DNA of 25,076 nt from assembly GCA_040753075.1 (NCBI GenBank), contig JBFMHA010000055.1:1-25076 (forward strand), in the 5' to 3' direction. The position numbers and the translations under genes are program-made. The notes beneath the pieces were generated by a model. It did not search any database, had not been told where the DNA came from, and saw nothing but the letters and a program-made list of their open reading frames with translations. Source of the stretch: UBA6814 sp040753075 (GTDB lineage: Bacteria; Desulfobacterota; Desulfovibrionia; Desulfovibrionales; Desulfovibrionaceae). Each line of letters opens with the position of its first letter. Positions within the stretch are counted from its first letter, which is position 1. Below, piece by piece: positions 1 to 6,788 of this stretch.

Positions 1-310
1 CCGCCTCGACGGCCTCCGGAGCCTCGGCGGCCTCGGCCGCTTCTTCGGGCTCCTCGGCCTCGGCCCTGGGCACGCGCTTGCGACGGCGGCGCAGGACCGC
101 GCCGGGCTGGACCTCCTTGGTGGTCACCACCTCGGCGGGGCTCTTGGACTGGGTGCTGAGCCTGGCTCGCACCTCGGCCGCCTCCTCGTCGGAGAGGCTG
201 CTCATATGGCTCCTGACCGGGATGTCCAGTTCGCGGCAGACCTGGATGAGGTCCTTGTTGCCGACCCCCAGCTCCAGGGCCAGGTCGCGTATCCGTATTC
301 CGTTACCCAT
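1..310 (-). CDS. infB: Translation initiation factor IF-2, N-terminal part (runs off the left edge)
   Basis: IF-2 is the GTPase that brings initiator tRNA to the 30S subunit and promotes subunit joining. Only the first 103 codons are in the window. The protein opens MGNGIRIRDLALELGVGNKD, which fits the small helical IF2_N domain (residues 1 to about 50), followed by a basic stretch (RRRRKR) and the start of an Ala/Glu/Pro-rich linker typical of long IF-2 proteins. The GTPase domain lies outside the window. The ATG at 310 is chosen because AGGGGG sits 6 nt upstream. The start overlaps the 3' end of ylxR by 8 nt, so translational coupling is likely. Identity rests on the N-domain and the nusA-ylxR-infB order. 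Confidence 0.93.
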   Translation of the reverse strand, partial: MGNGIRIRDLALELGVGNKDLIQVCRELDIPVRSHMSSLSDEEAAEVRARLSTQSKSPAEVVTTKEVQPGAVLRRRRKRVPRAEAEEPEEAAEAAEAPEAVEA

Positions 311-545
311 TTGCGTCCCCCTTGCACTTCCTACGCCAGCCCCGGGAGGTGGCGAACCGCTTCCGGCAGTCCGGAGCGGAACACAGGTACATGCCCCTTC
401 CGGGCAATCGTTTGGCCGGGTCTTCCACCGGGGCGTCGGCCCCGGGCCCGGGACAGACGAAGCGGGTCAGCTCCGTCTTGGGAAAGCGGCCCGAACAGGA
501 CACGCACATGCGCACCGGCGCGTGCTTGCTCCTGGCCGCGGTCAT
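303..545 (-). CDS. ylxR: YlxR family RNA-binding protein (DUF448)
   Basis: This is an 80-residue basic protein between nusA and infB, the classic position of YlxR. Family hallmarks are visible: the N-terminal R-x-C-V-x-C-x-x-R-F-P-K-x-E-L-x-R-F-V pattern (residues about 12-29) and a GRGMYLC motif (about 50-56) followed by C-x-x-x-x-R. The fold is a small RNA-binding one; in Bacillus subtilis the homologue has been linked to RNase P (RnpM). The two CxxC-like cysteine positions are partly kept. The start at 545 lies 4 nt after the nusA stop, with GAGGA about 9 nt upstream. It overlaps infB by 8 nt, so all three genes are probably one message. Confidence 0.92.
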   Translation of the reverse strand: MTAARSKHAPVRMCVSCSGRFPKTELTRFVCPGPGADAPVEDPAKRLPGRGMYLCSAPDCRKRFATSRGWRRKCKGDANG

Positions 546-549
546 GGTC

Positions 550-1959
550 CTAGTCCTCGCTCCGCTCCGAGGCCTCGGGAGCCTCGGCCTCCACCGGGTC
601 GCCGCCGTCTACGAGAGCCTCTTCCTCGGCGGCCTCGTCGCCCGCCTCTTCGGCCGTCTCGGCCTCGGCCTCGTCCGGGCCGGCGTCTTCTCCGGCCTCC
701 TCATCCTCGCCCTCGGGCTTGGGCGCGGAGATGGCGAGCAGGTTGAGGGCCGCGCGCAGGTCCGAAACCTTGGACGGGGTAAGCCCGTCGATGGCGGCCA
801 TGAGCTCCTCGTTGCTGGCCTCGGCGATCCTGGCCAGGGACTCGAAGCCCGAGCCAAGGAAATTCTCCACCGGGATCTCGGCGACGCTGGCCAGCTGCTC
901 CAGGCCGCGCAGTTCGGCGTGCATCTCGCCGAAGCGGCTTTCGGTGAAGATGTCGATCCTCCAGCCCAGGAGCTTGGCCGCGAGCTTCACGTTCTGGCCC
1001 TTGCGGCCGATGGCCAGGGTGAGCTGGGAGTCGGGCACCACCACTTCCAGGGTCTTCTCGTCGTCGTCCACGGTGATGCGGGAGACCCGGGCCGGAGACA
1101 GGGCGTTGGCCGCGTAGGTGGCCACGTCCGGGCTCCAGACCACGATGTCGATGCGCTCGCCGCGCAGCTCCTGCACCACGTTCTGGATGCGGGAGCCGCG
1201 GATGCCCACGCAGGCGCCCACCGGGTCCACGTCGCGGTCCGTGGACATGACCGCCACCTTGGCCCGGCTGCCCGGGTCCCGGGCCACGCCGAGCAGGCGC
1301 ACGGTGTTGTCCGCCACCTCCGGCACCTCGCGCTTGAACAGGGCCACCATGTAGTCGGGGTGGGCGCGGGAAACGATCACCTGCGGGCCGCGGCCCTCGC
1401 GCCGGACCTCGATGAGGAAGGCCTGCACCCGGTCGCCGCGCTTGTAGCGCTCGCGGGGAATCTGCTCGTCCTTGGGCAGCAGGGCCTCGGTGCGGCCGAG
1501 GTTGATGATCCAGCCGGTCTTGTCCCGGCGCTGGATGATGCCGGAGACGATCTCGCCCACCCGGTCCTTGTATTCCTCGTAGATGATCTCCTGCTCCGCG
1601 TCGCGCATGCGCTGGATGATGACCTGCTTGGCGCTCTGGGCGGCGATGCGGCCCAGGTCCTCGATCTTCAGGCGGAAGCCGAGCTCGTCGTCGAGCTGGG
1701 CCCCGGGATCGTGGGACAGGGCGTCCTCCATGGCGATTTCCGTGAGCGGGTCCTCCACCTCGTCCACTACGGCCTTGAACTGGTAGACCTCGATTTCCCC
1801 GGTGTCGTCGTTGTAGCTGACCTCGATGTCCACGCCGTCGCCGTACTTGCGCAGGACCGAGGTGCGGACGGCCTCCTCCAGGGTGTCGACCAGCAGGTCG
1901 CGGTCGATGCCCTTGTCCTTGCTGATCTGTTCGATGGCCTTTTTGAGTTCCATGCTCAT
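550..1959 (-). CDS. nusA: Transcription termination/antitermination factor NusA
   Basis: NusA binds RNA polymerase and nascent RNA and controls pausing, termination and antitermination. The 469-residue protein shows the N-terminal polymerase-binding domain (1 to about 125), an S1 domain (about 130-200, with GWIINLGRTEALLPKDEQ), and two KH domains (about 200-345) carrying GACVGIRGSRIQNVVQELRG and LTLAIGRKGQNVKLAAKLLG. After these comes a helix-hairpin-helix-like stretch (about 360-410) and a very acidic Glu/Ala tail of roughly 60 residues, a likely flexible or autoinhibitory end. The ATG at 1959 is preferred over the one two codons later because GGAGG lies 6 nt before it. It is co-directional with rimP upstream and ylxR-infB downstream. 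Confidence 0.97.
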   Translation of the reverse strand: MSMELKKAIEQISKDKGIDRDLLVDTLEEAVRTSVLRKYGDGVDIEVSYNDDTGEIEVYQFKAVVDEVEDPLTEIAMEDALSHDPGAQLDDELGFRLKIEDLGRIAAQSAKQVIIQRMRDAEQEIIYEEYKDRVGEIVSGIIQRRDKTGWIINLGRTEALLPKDEQIPRERYKRGDRVQAFLIEVRREGRGPQVIVSRAHPDYMVALFKREVPEVADNTVRLLGVARDPGSRAKVAVMSTDRDVDPVGACVGIRGSRIQNVVQELRGERIDIVVWSPDVATYAANALSPARVSRITVDDDEKTLEVVVPDSQLTLAIGRKGQNVKLAAKLLGWRIDIFTESRFGEMHAELRGLEQLASVAEIPVENFLGSGFESLARIAEASNEELMAAIDGLTPSKVSDLRAALNLLAISAPKPEGEDEEAGEDAGPDEAEAETAEEAGDEAAEEEALVDGGDPVEAEAPEASERSED

Positions 1960-1971
1960 GGGAAACCTCCA

Positions 1972-1992
1972 CGCCGGCGGCCGTCGCCGGCG
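1972..1992 (-). promoter_or_regulatory. GC hairpin abutting the nusA ribosome-binding site
   Basis: The rimP-nusA gap holds two copies of the octamer CGCCGGCG (1972-1979 and 1985-1992) separated by 5 nt. The octamer is its own reverse complement, so the copies can form an 8-bp all-GC stem in the mRNA. The stem ends 1 nt before the nusA GGAGG (1966-1970). It could modulate nusA translation or stabilise the 3' end of the rimP message. No T-tract follows, so it is not an intrinsic terminator. Function is inferred from position only. Confidence 0.45.
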
Positions 1993-2001
1993 CCTGGGAT
2001 G

Positions 2002-2496
2002 TTACTTGCCGCCCTTGCCGGGCTTCGCCGGCGCGGGATGGGCGTAGCGGAGTTGGGCCCGCTTCACATGCGAGAAGTCCACCGCCTGCTCGGTTCCGTC
2101 CTCGTCCAGGACCACGGTCGAGCCCTCCACCCGGAGCAGGGCGCCGCGCAGGGAGCGGCGGCCGGCCTCGGGCTCGCGCAGGGAGAGGCTCACCTCCTGG
2201 CCCAGGTAGGCCTCCATCTGCTCCGGCCGGAAGAAGACCCGGTCCAGGCCCGGGGAGGAGACCTCCAGGCTGTACCGCCCGGGGATGGGGTCCTCCACGT
2301 CCAGGAGCACCGACAGGTCCCGGGAGAGTCGGGCGCACTGGTCCACGGTGACTCCCTCGGGGGCGTCCACGAAAATGCGCAGGACTCCGCGGCCCGGGCC
2401 GGAGGCGAACTCCAGGCCCCACAGGGTGAGCCCGTGCTGCTCGGCCAGGGGGGCCACCAGCCCCTCCAGGGTGTTTATGAGTTCTTCGCTGTGCAT
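2002..2496 (-). CDS. rimP: Ribosome maturation factor RimP
   Basis: RimP (YhbC) assists late 30S subunit assembly. The 164-residue protein has the expected two-domain length. It carries the family signature YSLEVSSPGLDR (about residues 75-86), preceded by the GLEFASGPGRGVLRIFVDAPEGVTVDQCARLSRDL-type alpha/beta N-domain and followed by a small beta C-domain ending in a Lys/Gly-rich tail. The ATG at 2496 has an AGGA about 7 nt upstream. The only sequence between this start and the U-tract of the upstream terminator is 13 nt, so the message must come from read-through of the tRNA unit or from a promoter that overlaps the terminator. It lies 42 nt before nusA. Confidence 0.95.
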   Translation of the reverse strand: MHSEELINTLEGLVAPLAEQHGLTLWGLEFASGPGRGVLRIFVDAPEGVTVDQCARLSRDLSVLLDVEDPIPGRYSLEVSSPGLDRVFFRPEQMEAYLGQEVSLSLREPEAGRRSLRGALLRVEGSTVVLDEDGTEQAVDFSHVKRAQLRYAHPAPAKPGKGGK

Positions 2497-2509
2497 GCCG
2501 GGGTCCTGG

Positions 2510-2536
2510 AAAAAAAAAGTGGACCAGGTGGTCCAC
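2510..2536 (-). terminator. Intrinsic terminator between tRNA-Gly and rimP
   Basis: Positions 2519-2536 form a perfect inverted repeat, GTGGACCA-GG-TGGTCCAC. Read on the minus strand it is followed at once by nine T residues (2518-2510). This is a textbook rho-independent terminator for transcripts coming from the tRNA gene. Its U-tract ends 13 nt before the rimP ATG, so it may also act as an attenuator or processing site for the rimP-nusA-infB operon. Confidence 0.85.
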
Positions 2537-2590
2537 TCGTATCTTTCGCCTTACGTGGGCAAAGCCTGATGCGAGGGGTTAAAGGTTGAG

Positions 2591-2666
2591 TGGAGCGGGT
2601 GACGAGATTCGAACTCGCGACTCTCAGCTTGGGAAGCTGATACTCTACCAACTGAGTTACACCCGC
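2591..2666 (-). tRNA. tRNA-Gly, anticodon CCC
   Basis: On the minus strand this 76-nt gene folds as a complete cloverleaf. The acceptor stem is GCGGGTG/CACCCGC, the anticodon stem is TCAGC/GCTGA with loop TTCCCAA (bases 34-36 = CCC, reading GGG), and the T-arm contains GTTCGAATC. The discriminator is T and the 3' CCA is encoded (2591-2593). The closest remembered pattern is bacterial tRNA-Gly(CCC), which shares the AGCTTCCCAAGCT anticodon arm. It lies just upstream of rimP, the place where E. coli has metY. Confidence 0.95.
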
Positions 2667-2687
2667 TTACGGACAGCGGGCATCTCA

Positions 2688-2713
2688 CTAATAGTTCGAG
2701 CCGGGCCTGTCAA
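2688..2713 (-). promoter_or_regulatory. Candidate sigma-70 promoter of the tRNA-Gly unit
   Basis: A perfect -35 hexamer TTGACA lies on the minus strand at 2713-2708, about 42 nt before the tRNA 5' end. The best -10-like hexamer is TATTAG (2693-2688), but the spacer is only 14 nt. A 17-nt spacer gives the poorer TAGTGA. The -35 is convincing and the -10 is not, so the exact element is uncertain. Confidence 0.5.
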
Positions 2714-2760
2714 GGGAAATGTCCGGAAAAAGCGGCTCCCGGGAACGGCCGGGGACTCGG

Positions 2761-2795
2761 AAAAAAACCCAGGACACCGTGGGTGGGACGCCTGG
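2761..2795 (-). terminator. Possible terminator of the PilZ gene
   Basis: On the minus strand CCAGG (2795-2791) and CCTGG (2773-2769) can pair around an inner CACC/GGTG stem. Seven T residues follow (2767-2761). It lies about 130 nt past the PilZ stop and just before the tRNA promoter, as expected for a terminator, but the stem has an asymmetric internal loop. The rest of the 2667-2924 interval has no convincing gene; a 6-bp hairpin without a T-tract (2838-2852) is the only other structure seen. Confidence 0.4.
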
Positions 2796-2924
2796 AGAAC
2801 GCTCGTTTGTGAACTGGGCCTCAGCCCTGCGCTTTGTCCGCCCGAGGGGCGGGAGCCTGCGCTGCGCTCTTGGTGTTCATTCTCTCTGGCCGTTACACCC
2901 ACCTGTGTCCCAGGCACAATAACA

Positions 2925-3275
2925 TTAAGTATGGCCTGCGGACTTGGCAAGACCAGAGGGAGGGGCTCCCGGCCCGGACGGGTCGAGGGCGGGAAGGGGT
3001 TCGGAGAACTCCACCCCCAGGCGGTCGCCCAGTCGCCAGGCCACGCGGCCCGGGACGCGGAGCAGCCCCGTTCCGGACAGCCTCGGGACCAGGTCCACCA
3101 GCACCTCTTCTCCCGGGGCCGGGGCGAAATCGGCCGGAGTCACCAGGTTCAGGCCCATGCCCAGGTCCGATAGGTCCAGGGTGGCGGAGACGGCGTCGGA
3201 CCCGTCGGGGCGGCAGACCACGCAGAGCCGGCTGCCGGCCGGGGTGCGCGGGGTGGAGCGGCGTTCTTGGCGCAT
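2925..3275 (-). CDS. PilZ-domain protein, probable c-di-GMP-binding
   Basis: This is a 116-residue protein that looks like a single PilZ domain. The two c-di-GMP contact motifs are visible: R-x-x-x-R at the N terminus (R2/R6 in MRQERRSTPR) and D34-L-S36-D-L-G39, matching D/N-x-S-x-x-G. The remainder (VLVDLVPRLSG...RVAWRLGDRLGVEF) fits the following beta-barrel strands. The ATG at 3275 is chosen over an in-frame upstream start because AAGGAGA lies 5 nt before it and the motif RxxxR begins directly after. It is divergent from flgF, suggesting a role in c-di-GMP control of motility or surface behaviour. The target is unknown. The C-terminal 20 residues are Pro/Gly-rich and probably disordered. 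Confidence 0.82.
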   Translation of the reverse strand: MRQERRSTPRTPAGSRLCVVCRPDGSDAVSATLDLSDLGMGLNLVTPADFAPAPGEEVLVDLVPRLSGTGLLRVPGRVAWRLGDRLGVEFSEPLPALDPSGPGAPPSGLAKSAGHT

Positions 3276-3300
3276 GTGGTTCTCCTTGAGGGCGGTCTCC

Positions 3301-3316
3301 CTATCCTCTCCTATCC
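3301..3316. repeat. Direct repeat CTATCC with 10-bp period upstream of the PilZ gene
   Basis: CTATCC occurs at 3301-3306 and 3311-3316, exactly one helical turn apart, 25-40 bp before the PilZ start in the PilZ-flgF divergent region. On the PilZ coding strand it reads GGATAG twice. It may be an operator half-site pair or part of the PilZ leader. No protein can be assigned. Confidence 0.3.
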
Positions 3317-3431
3317 AATCCGGCAAGCCTGGGGAAAACGGGGGAGCTTGATACAAGTCTGGCACCATGTCCGGCCTGGTTCTTGAGCGCTCCAAAACTG
3401 GTTCGAATGGATGGTCGAGTTGGTTGTCCCT

Positions 3432-3447
3432 TGGCGCGCTTCTTGCT
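3432..3447 (+). promoter_or_regulatory. Sigma-54 promoter of the flgF operon
   Basis: TGGCGCG (3432-3438), 4 nt, TTGCT (3443-3447) matches the sigma-54 consensus TGGCACG-N4-TTGCW at all but one position. The invariant GG and GC are separated by the required 10 nt. The start of transcription should fall near 3458, just before the AGGAGG site of flgF (ATG 3475). This gives a very short leader. RpoN control of early and middle flagellar genes is known in many proteobacteria. Confidence 0.75.
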
Positions 3448-3474
3448 CTGTTCGATGCCAGGAGGAACTCCCTC

Positions 3475-4254
3475 ATGCAGCAATCCATGTATTCCGCGCT
3501 GTTCGGGGCATTGACCCAGGAACACCGCCTGAATGTCATCGCCAACAATTTGGCGAACGTGAACACCACCGGCTACAAGCAGGACCGGATGGCCTTCAAG
3601 GACGTTTTCGTGCGGTTCGCCCACGACGCCATCCGCGAGCCCATCCTCAACATCCGCGACAAGCCGCTCTTTCCCGAGCCGCACTACCTGGCCAAGAACC
3701 GCATCGCCCTGGCCCAGACCGACTTCTCCCAGGGCAGCCTGAAGCAGACCGGCAACGCCCTGGACGTGGCCATCGTGGGCGAGGGGTTCTTCAAGGTCCA
3801 GGCGGCGGACGGCGAGCAGTACTACACCCGGGACGGGTCCTTCCAGCTCAGCGCCGAGGGGTTGCTCGTCAACGGCAACGGGGACCAGGTCCTGGGCCAG
3901 GGCGGCCCGGTGGCCCTGCCCCCGGGCAGCATGGTGGTCATCGACGGCCGGGGCGCCATCCTGGTGGACGGCGCCCAGGTGGACATCCTGCAGGTGGTGA
4001 ACGTGGACAACCCCAACGGGCTGGAAAAGGTCGGGAACAACCATTTCCGGCCCAAGGCCCCGGGCGCGGCCAACGAGGCGCCGGCCGCCGAGGCCGTGGT
4101 GGAGCAGGGCTTCCTTGAGGCTCCCAACGTGGAGGTGGTCACCGAGATGGTCAACATGATCGAGGTGCAGCGCGGGTTCGAGGCGTATTCCAAGCTCATC
4201 CAGACCACCCAGGACATCGACACCAAGGCCATCGCCACCGGCGAAGTGCGGTAA
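3475..4254 (+). CDS. flgF: Flagellar proximal rod protein FlgF
   Basis: FlgF is a proximal rod subunit of the flagellar basal body. The 259-residue protein has the N-terminal rod/hook signature (ALTQEHRLNVIANNLANVNTTGYKQDR, about residues 9-35) and the C-terminal coiled segment shared by axial proteins (EMVNMIEVQRGFEAYSKLIQTTQDIDTKAI). The central part has the FlgE/F/G-type segment LDVAIVGEGFFKVQ. FlgF is preferred over FlgG because the next gene is a better FlgG. The ATG at 3475 is chosen over a 36-codon longer frame because GGAGG lies 9 nt upstream and the axial N-terminus begins here; the longer start would lie upstream of the predicted transcription start. First gene of the sigma-54-linked flgF-G-A-H-I-J block. 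Confidence 0.93.
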   Translation: MQQSMYSALFGALTQEHRLNVIANNLANVNTTGYKQDRMAFKDVFVRFAHDAIREPILNIRDKPLFPEPHYLAKNRIALAQTDFSQGSLKQTGNALDVAIVGEGFFKVQAADGEQYYTRDGSFQLSAEGLLVNGNGDQVLGQGGPVALPPGSMVVIDGRGAILVDGAQVDILQVVNVDNPNGLEKVGNNHFRPKAPGAANEAPAAEAVVEQGFLEAPNVEVVTEMVNMIEVQRGFEAYSKLIQTTQDIDTKAIATGEVR

Positions 4255-4268
4255 GGAGGATATTCCCC

Positions 4269-5051
4269 ATGATGCGTTCCCTGTGGACTGCGGCCACCGG
4301 CATGGTCGCCCAGCAGCTCAACATCGACGTGATCTCCAACAACCTGGCCAACGTGAACACCATCGGGTTCAAGAAGAGCCGGGCCGAGTTCGAGGATCTG
4401 CTGTACCAGAACCTGAAGATCGCCGGCTCGCCCACCGAGGCCGGCAACCTCATCCCCACCGGCATGCAGGTGGGCATGGGCGTCAAGCCGACCACGGTGC
4501 ACAAGTTCTTCGCCCAGGGCGACTTCCAGAGCACCAACAATCCCCTGGACCTGGTCATCGAGGGCGACGGCTTCTTCCTGGTGGACGTGAACGGGGCCGA
4601 CGCCTACACCCGGGCCGGCGCGTTCAAGCTGGACAACGAGGGCCGCATCGTGACCGCCAACGGGTACGTGCTCCAGCCGGAGTTCACCGTGCCCACGGAC
4701 ACGGTCAACATCGTGGTCACCGAGTCCGGCCACATCAGCGCCATGGACAAGACCGGAGCGGCCCTGTCCGAGGGCGACATCCAGCTCTACACCTTCATCA
4801 ACCCCGCGGGCCTCAAGAGCGTGGGCAAGAATCTCTTCGTGGAGACCGACGCCTCGGGCGCGGCCACCGCAGGCACCCCGGGCACGGACAACGTGGGCAC
4901 CGTCGGCCAGGGCTTCCTGGAGATGTCCAACGTGGAGATCGTGGACGAGATGGTCCAGATGATCGTGGGCCAGCGCGCCTATGAGATCAACTCCAAGGCC
5001 GTGACCACCGCGGACCAGATGCTCCAGATCGCCACCAACCTCAAGCGGTAG
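4269..5051 (+). CDS. flgG: Flagellar distal rod protein FlgG
   Basis: FlgG builds the distal rod that passes through the P and L rings. The 260-residue length equals that of E. coli FlgG. Signatures: MMRSLWTAATGMVAQQLNID followed by VISNNLANVNTIGFKKSRAEFEDLLYQ at the N terminus, the central LVIEGDGFFLVD, and the C-terminal GFLEMSNVEIVDEMVQMIVGQRAYEINSKAVTTADQMLQIATNLKR, which is close to the standard FlgG end. Strong ribosome-binding site TAAGGAGG lies 9 nt before the ATG and overlaps the flgF stop codon region. The 14-nt gap and shared direction place it in the flgF operon. Confidence 0.97.
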   Translation: MMRSLWTAATGMVAQQLNIDVISNNLANVNTIGFKKSRAEFEDLLYQNLKIAGSPTEAGNLIPTGMQVGMGVKPTTVHKFFAQGDFQSTNNPLDLVIEGDGFFLVDVNGADAYTRAGAFKLDNEGRIVTANGYVLQPEFTVPTDTVNIVVTESGHISAMDKTGAALSEGDIQLYTFINPAGLKSVGKNLFVETDASGAATAGTPGTDNVGTVGQGFLEMSNVEIVDEMVQMIVGQRAYEINSKAVTTADQMLQIATNLKR

Positions 5052-5063
5052 GCGGGAGGCTCC

Positions 5064-6044
5064 ATGCGTCTGCGCAACGTCCTGCCGGTTCTTCCGGCCT
5101 TACTGGTCCTGGCGCTGGCCTGCGCCGCGGGGCCGGTCCGGGCCGCGGACCCGGCCTGGCGCATCGAGGTCATGCCCGCCGTGGCGGTGCAGGCCGATGC
5201 GGTGCGCCTGGCCGACGTGGCCCGGCCGGTGGGCCAGCCCGACGCAGAGGCCTGGGAGAGCCTGGCCGGGATCGACCTGTTCACCGTGCCGCCCGAGCCC
5301 GGCAAGCGGTACACCGTGTCCCGGGACAATCTTGCCCAGCTCCTGGGCCGGCTCCTGGGGCCCCGGGCCGAACTCTGCCTGCTGCCCGGCCAGTTGGTGG
5401 TGCAGCGGGGAGGCGGCGTCGTGCTGGAGGAGGATCTGGCCCGCCTGGCCGTCGAGTTCTTGACGCCGCGGCTCCGGCAGCTGCCCGGGGAGACCTCCCT
5501 GCGCGACTGGCGCTTGCCGGCCTACGTGTTCCTTGAAGAAGCCGGCGGGGCGGTGGACTTCGAGCTGGGTTCGGACCTGGGGCCGGGCCGGCTCACCCTG
5601 CGCATCCTGGAGCGGGCGCCGGGCGGCCAGAACTGGCGGCGCTTCAACGCCACGGTCTTTGTGGACCAGTGGGTCACGGCGCCGGCCGCGGCCGTTCCCC
5701 TGAACCGCGGAGACGTCCTGGCGCCGGACAAGATCAATTTCGCCCGGGTCAACCTGGCCTATCTCAAGGGCCAGCCCTGGGACGGCCGGACCTTCGGCCT
5801 GCGTCTGGTCCGGGCGGTGGGCCAGGACCAGACGCTGCTCATCCAGGACCTGGAGGAGGCGCCGGCCGTGGCCAAGGGCGACCGCCTGGAGCTGGTGTAC
5901 CAGGGCCGCTCGGTGCGGCTCTCCACCCCGGTCGTGGCCCTGGCCGACGGCAAGCTCGGCCAGAGCATCCCCGTGCAGAACGTGCAGAGCGGCCGGCAGG
6001 TGCTGGCCGTGGTCCGCGACGCGCAGACCGTCGTCGTGCAATGA
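5064..6044 (+). CDS. flgA: Flagellar P-ring assembly chaperone FlgA
   Basis: FlgA is a periplasmic chaperone for polymerisation of FlgI into the P ring. The protein is 326 residues, longer than the roughly 220 of enterobacterial FlgA, with extra sequence in the N-terminal half. A Sec signal peptide is clear (MRLRNVLPVLPALLVLALACAAG...VRA, likely cleavage near residue 28). The C-terminal half carries a SAF-like domain and the family end (RSVRLSTPVVALADGKLGQSIPVQNVQSGRQVLAVV). It lies between flgG and flgH, upstream of its client flgI. Its TGA stop overlaps an ATG of the next frame (6041-6044), but the better flgH start is 6059. Confidence 0.92.
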   Translation: MRLRNVLPVLPALLVLALACAAGPVRAADPAWRIEVMPAVAVQADAVRLADVARPVGQPDAEAWESLAGIDLFTVPPEPGKRYTVSRDNLAQLLGRLLGPRAELCLLPGQLVVQRGGGVVLEEDLARLAVEFLTPRLRQLPGETSLRDWRLPAYVFLEEAGGAVDFELGSDLGPGRLTLRILERAPGGQNWRRFNATVFVDQWVTAPAAAVPLNRGDVLAPDKINFARVNLAYLKGQPWDGRTFGLRLVRAVGQDQTLLIQDLEEAPAVAKGDRLELVYQGRSVRLSTPVVALADGKLGQSIPVQNVQSGRQVLAVVRDAQTVVVQ

Positions 6045-6058
6045 CCGAGGACATGAAC

Positions 6059-6769
6059 ATGAACCGCATCCTTTCCCTTCTCCTGGTGGCCATGGCCCTG
6101 CTGGCCGGCTGCGCGCCGGCCCGGACCAATCCCGCGCCGGCCCCGGTGCTCACCCCGCCCCCGGCCGAGGCCGCGCCCGCGGAGGAGAATCCCGGGTCCC
6201 TCTTCGACCCGGCCCAGGGAGAGTTCCTGTTCGCCGACAACCGCGCCCGCCGGGTGGGGGACATCGTCCTGGTGAACATCGTGGAGACCTCCAAGGGCGC
6301 CACCAAGGCCGAGACCACCTCGGACAAGACTTCCTCCATCAACCTGGGGGTCACCAGCATGCTGGGCAAGAACGACTCGCGGATGTGGCCGGTGGGTCCG
6401 TCCCTGGGCTACAAGATCCATCCGGGGGCCGCGGCCCAGGTGGAGGCCAGCAGCGCCAACAAGTTCTCCGGCACCGGCGAGACCAAGCGGGAGTCCAACG
6501 TGACCGCGACCCTGGCCGCCCGGGTGGTCGGCATCCTGCCCGGCGGGGTGATGCAGATCGAGGGCGCGCGGGAGATCAAGGTCAACAACGAGAACCAGAT
6601 CCTGGTGGTGCGCGGGCTCATCCGCAGCAAGGACGTGCGGCCGGACAACTCCATCCTATCCAGCTCCATCGCCGACGCGCACATAGAGTACTACGGCCAG
6701 GGGGTGCTGGGCGACAAGCAGAGGCCCGGCTGGCTCACCCGGCTCCTGGACAACGTGTGGCCGTTCTAG
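6059..6769 (+). CDS. flgH: Flagellar L-ring lipoprotein FlgH
   Basis: FlgH forms the L ring in the outer membrane. The start at 6059 gives MNRILSLLLVAMALLAGC, a classic lipoprotein signal with lipobox LLAG-C, and has GAGG 8 nt upstream. ATGs at 6041 and 6053 are in frame but place charged residues before the signal and lack good spacing. The 236-residue product then has a Pro/Ala-rich linker (about 20-45) and FlgH motifs: SLFDPAQGEFLFADNRARRVGDIVLVNIVE, FSGTGETKRESNVTATLAARVVGILPGGVMQIEGAREIKVNNENQILVVRGLIRSKDV, and the terminal tyrosine/glycine segment. The fold is the OmpA-independent beta-rich L-ring type. It sits 14 nt after flgA. Confidence 0.96.
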   Translation: MNRILSLLLVAMALLAGCAPARTNPAPAPVLTPPPAEAAPAEENPGSLFDPAQGEFLFADNRARRVGDIVLVNIVETSKGATKAETTSDKTSSINLGVTSMLGKNDSRMWPVGPSLGYKIHPGAAAQVEASSANKFSGTGETKRESNVTATLAARVVGILPGGVMQIEGAREIKVNNENQILVVRGLIRSKDVRPDNSILSSSIADAHIEYYGQGVLGDKQRPGWLTRLLDNVWPF

Positions 6770-6788
6770 GCGGCAGGAGACTGCGAAC

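Noticed and set aside
322..2589. 755-codon plus-strand open frame opposite rimP-nusA
   Set aside because: It is a mirror frame of GC-rich codons antisense to nusA and rimP, which have unmistakable protein families. Its product is low-complexity Ala/Gly/His/Leu.
2586..3173. Plus-strand open frame starting MSGAGDEIRTRDSQLGKLILYQLSYTR
   Set aside because: The N-terminal part is the antisense translation of tRNA-Gly, a well-known source of spurious proteins. The rest runs antisense to the PilZ gene.
3362..3380. TGGCACC...GGCC before flgF as a second sigma-54 site
   Set aside because: The GG and GC are 11 nt apart rather than 10 and the TTGC part is absent. The site at 3432-3447 is clearly better.
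6041..6058. flgH start at the ATG overlapping the flgA stop
   Set aside because: It would put six extra, partly acidic residues before the lipoprotein signal, while the ATG at 6059 has GAGG at 8 nt.
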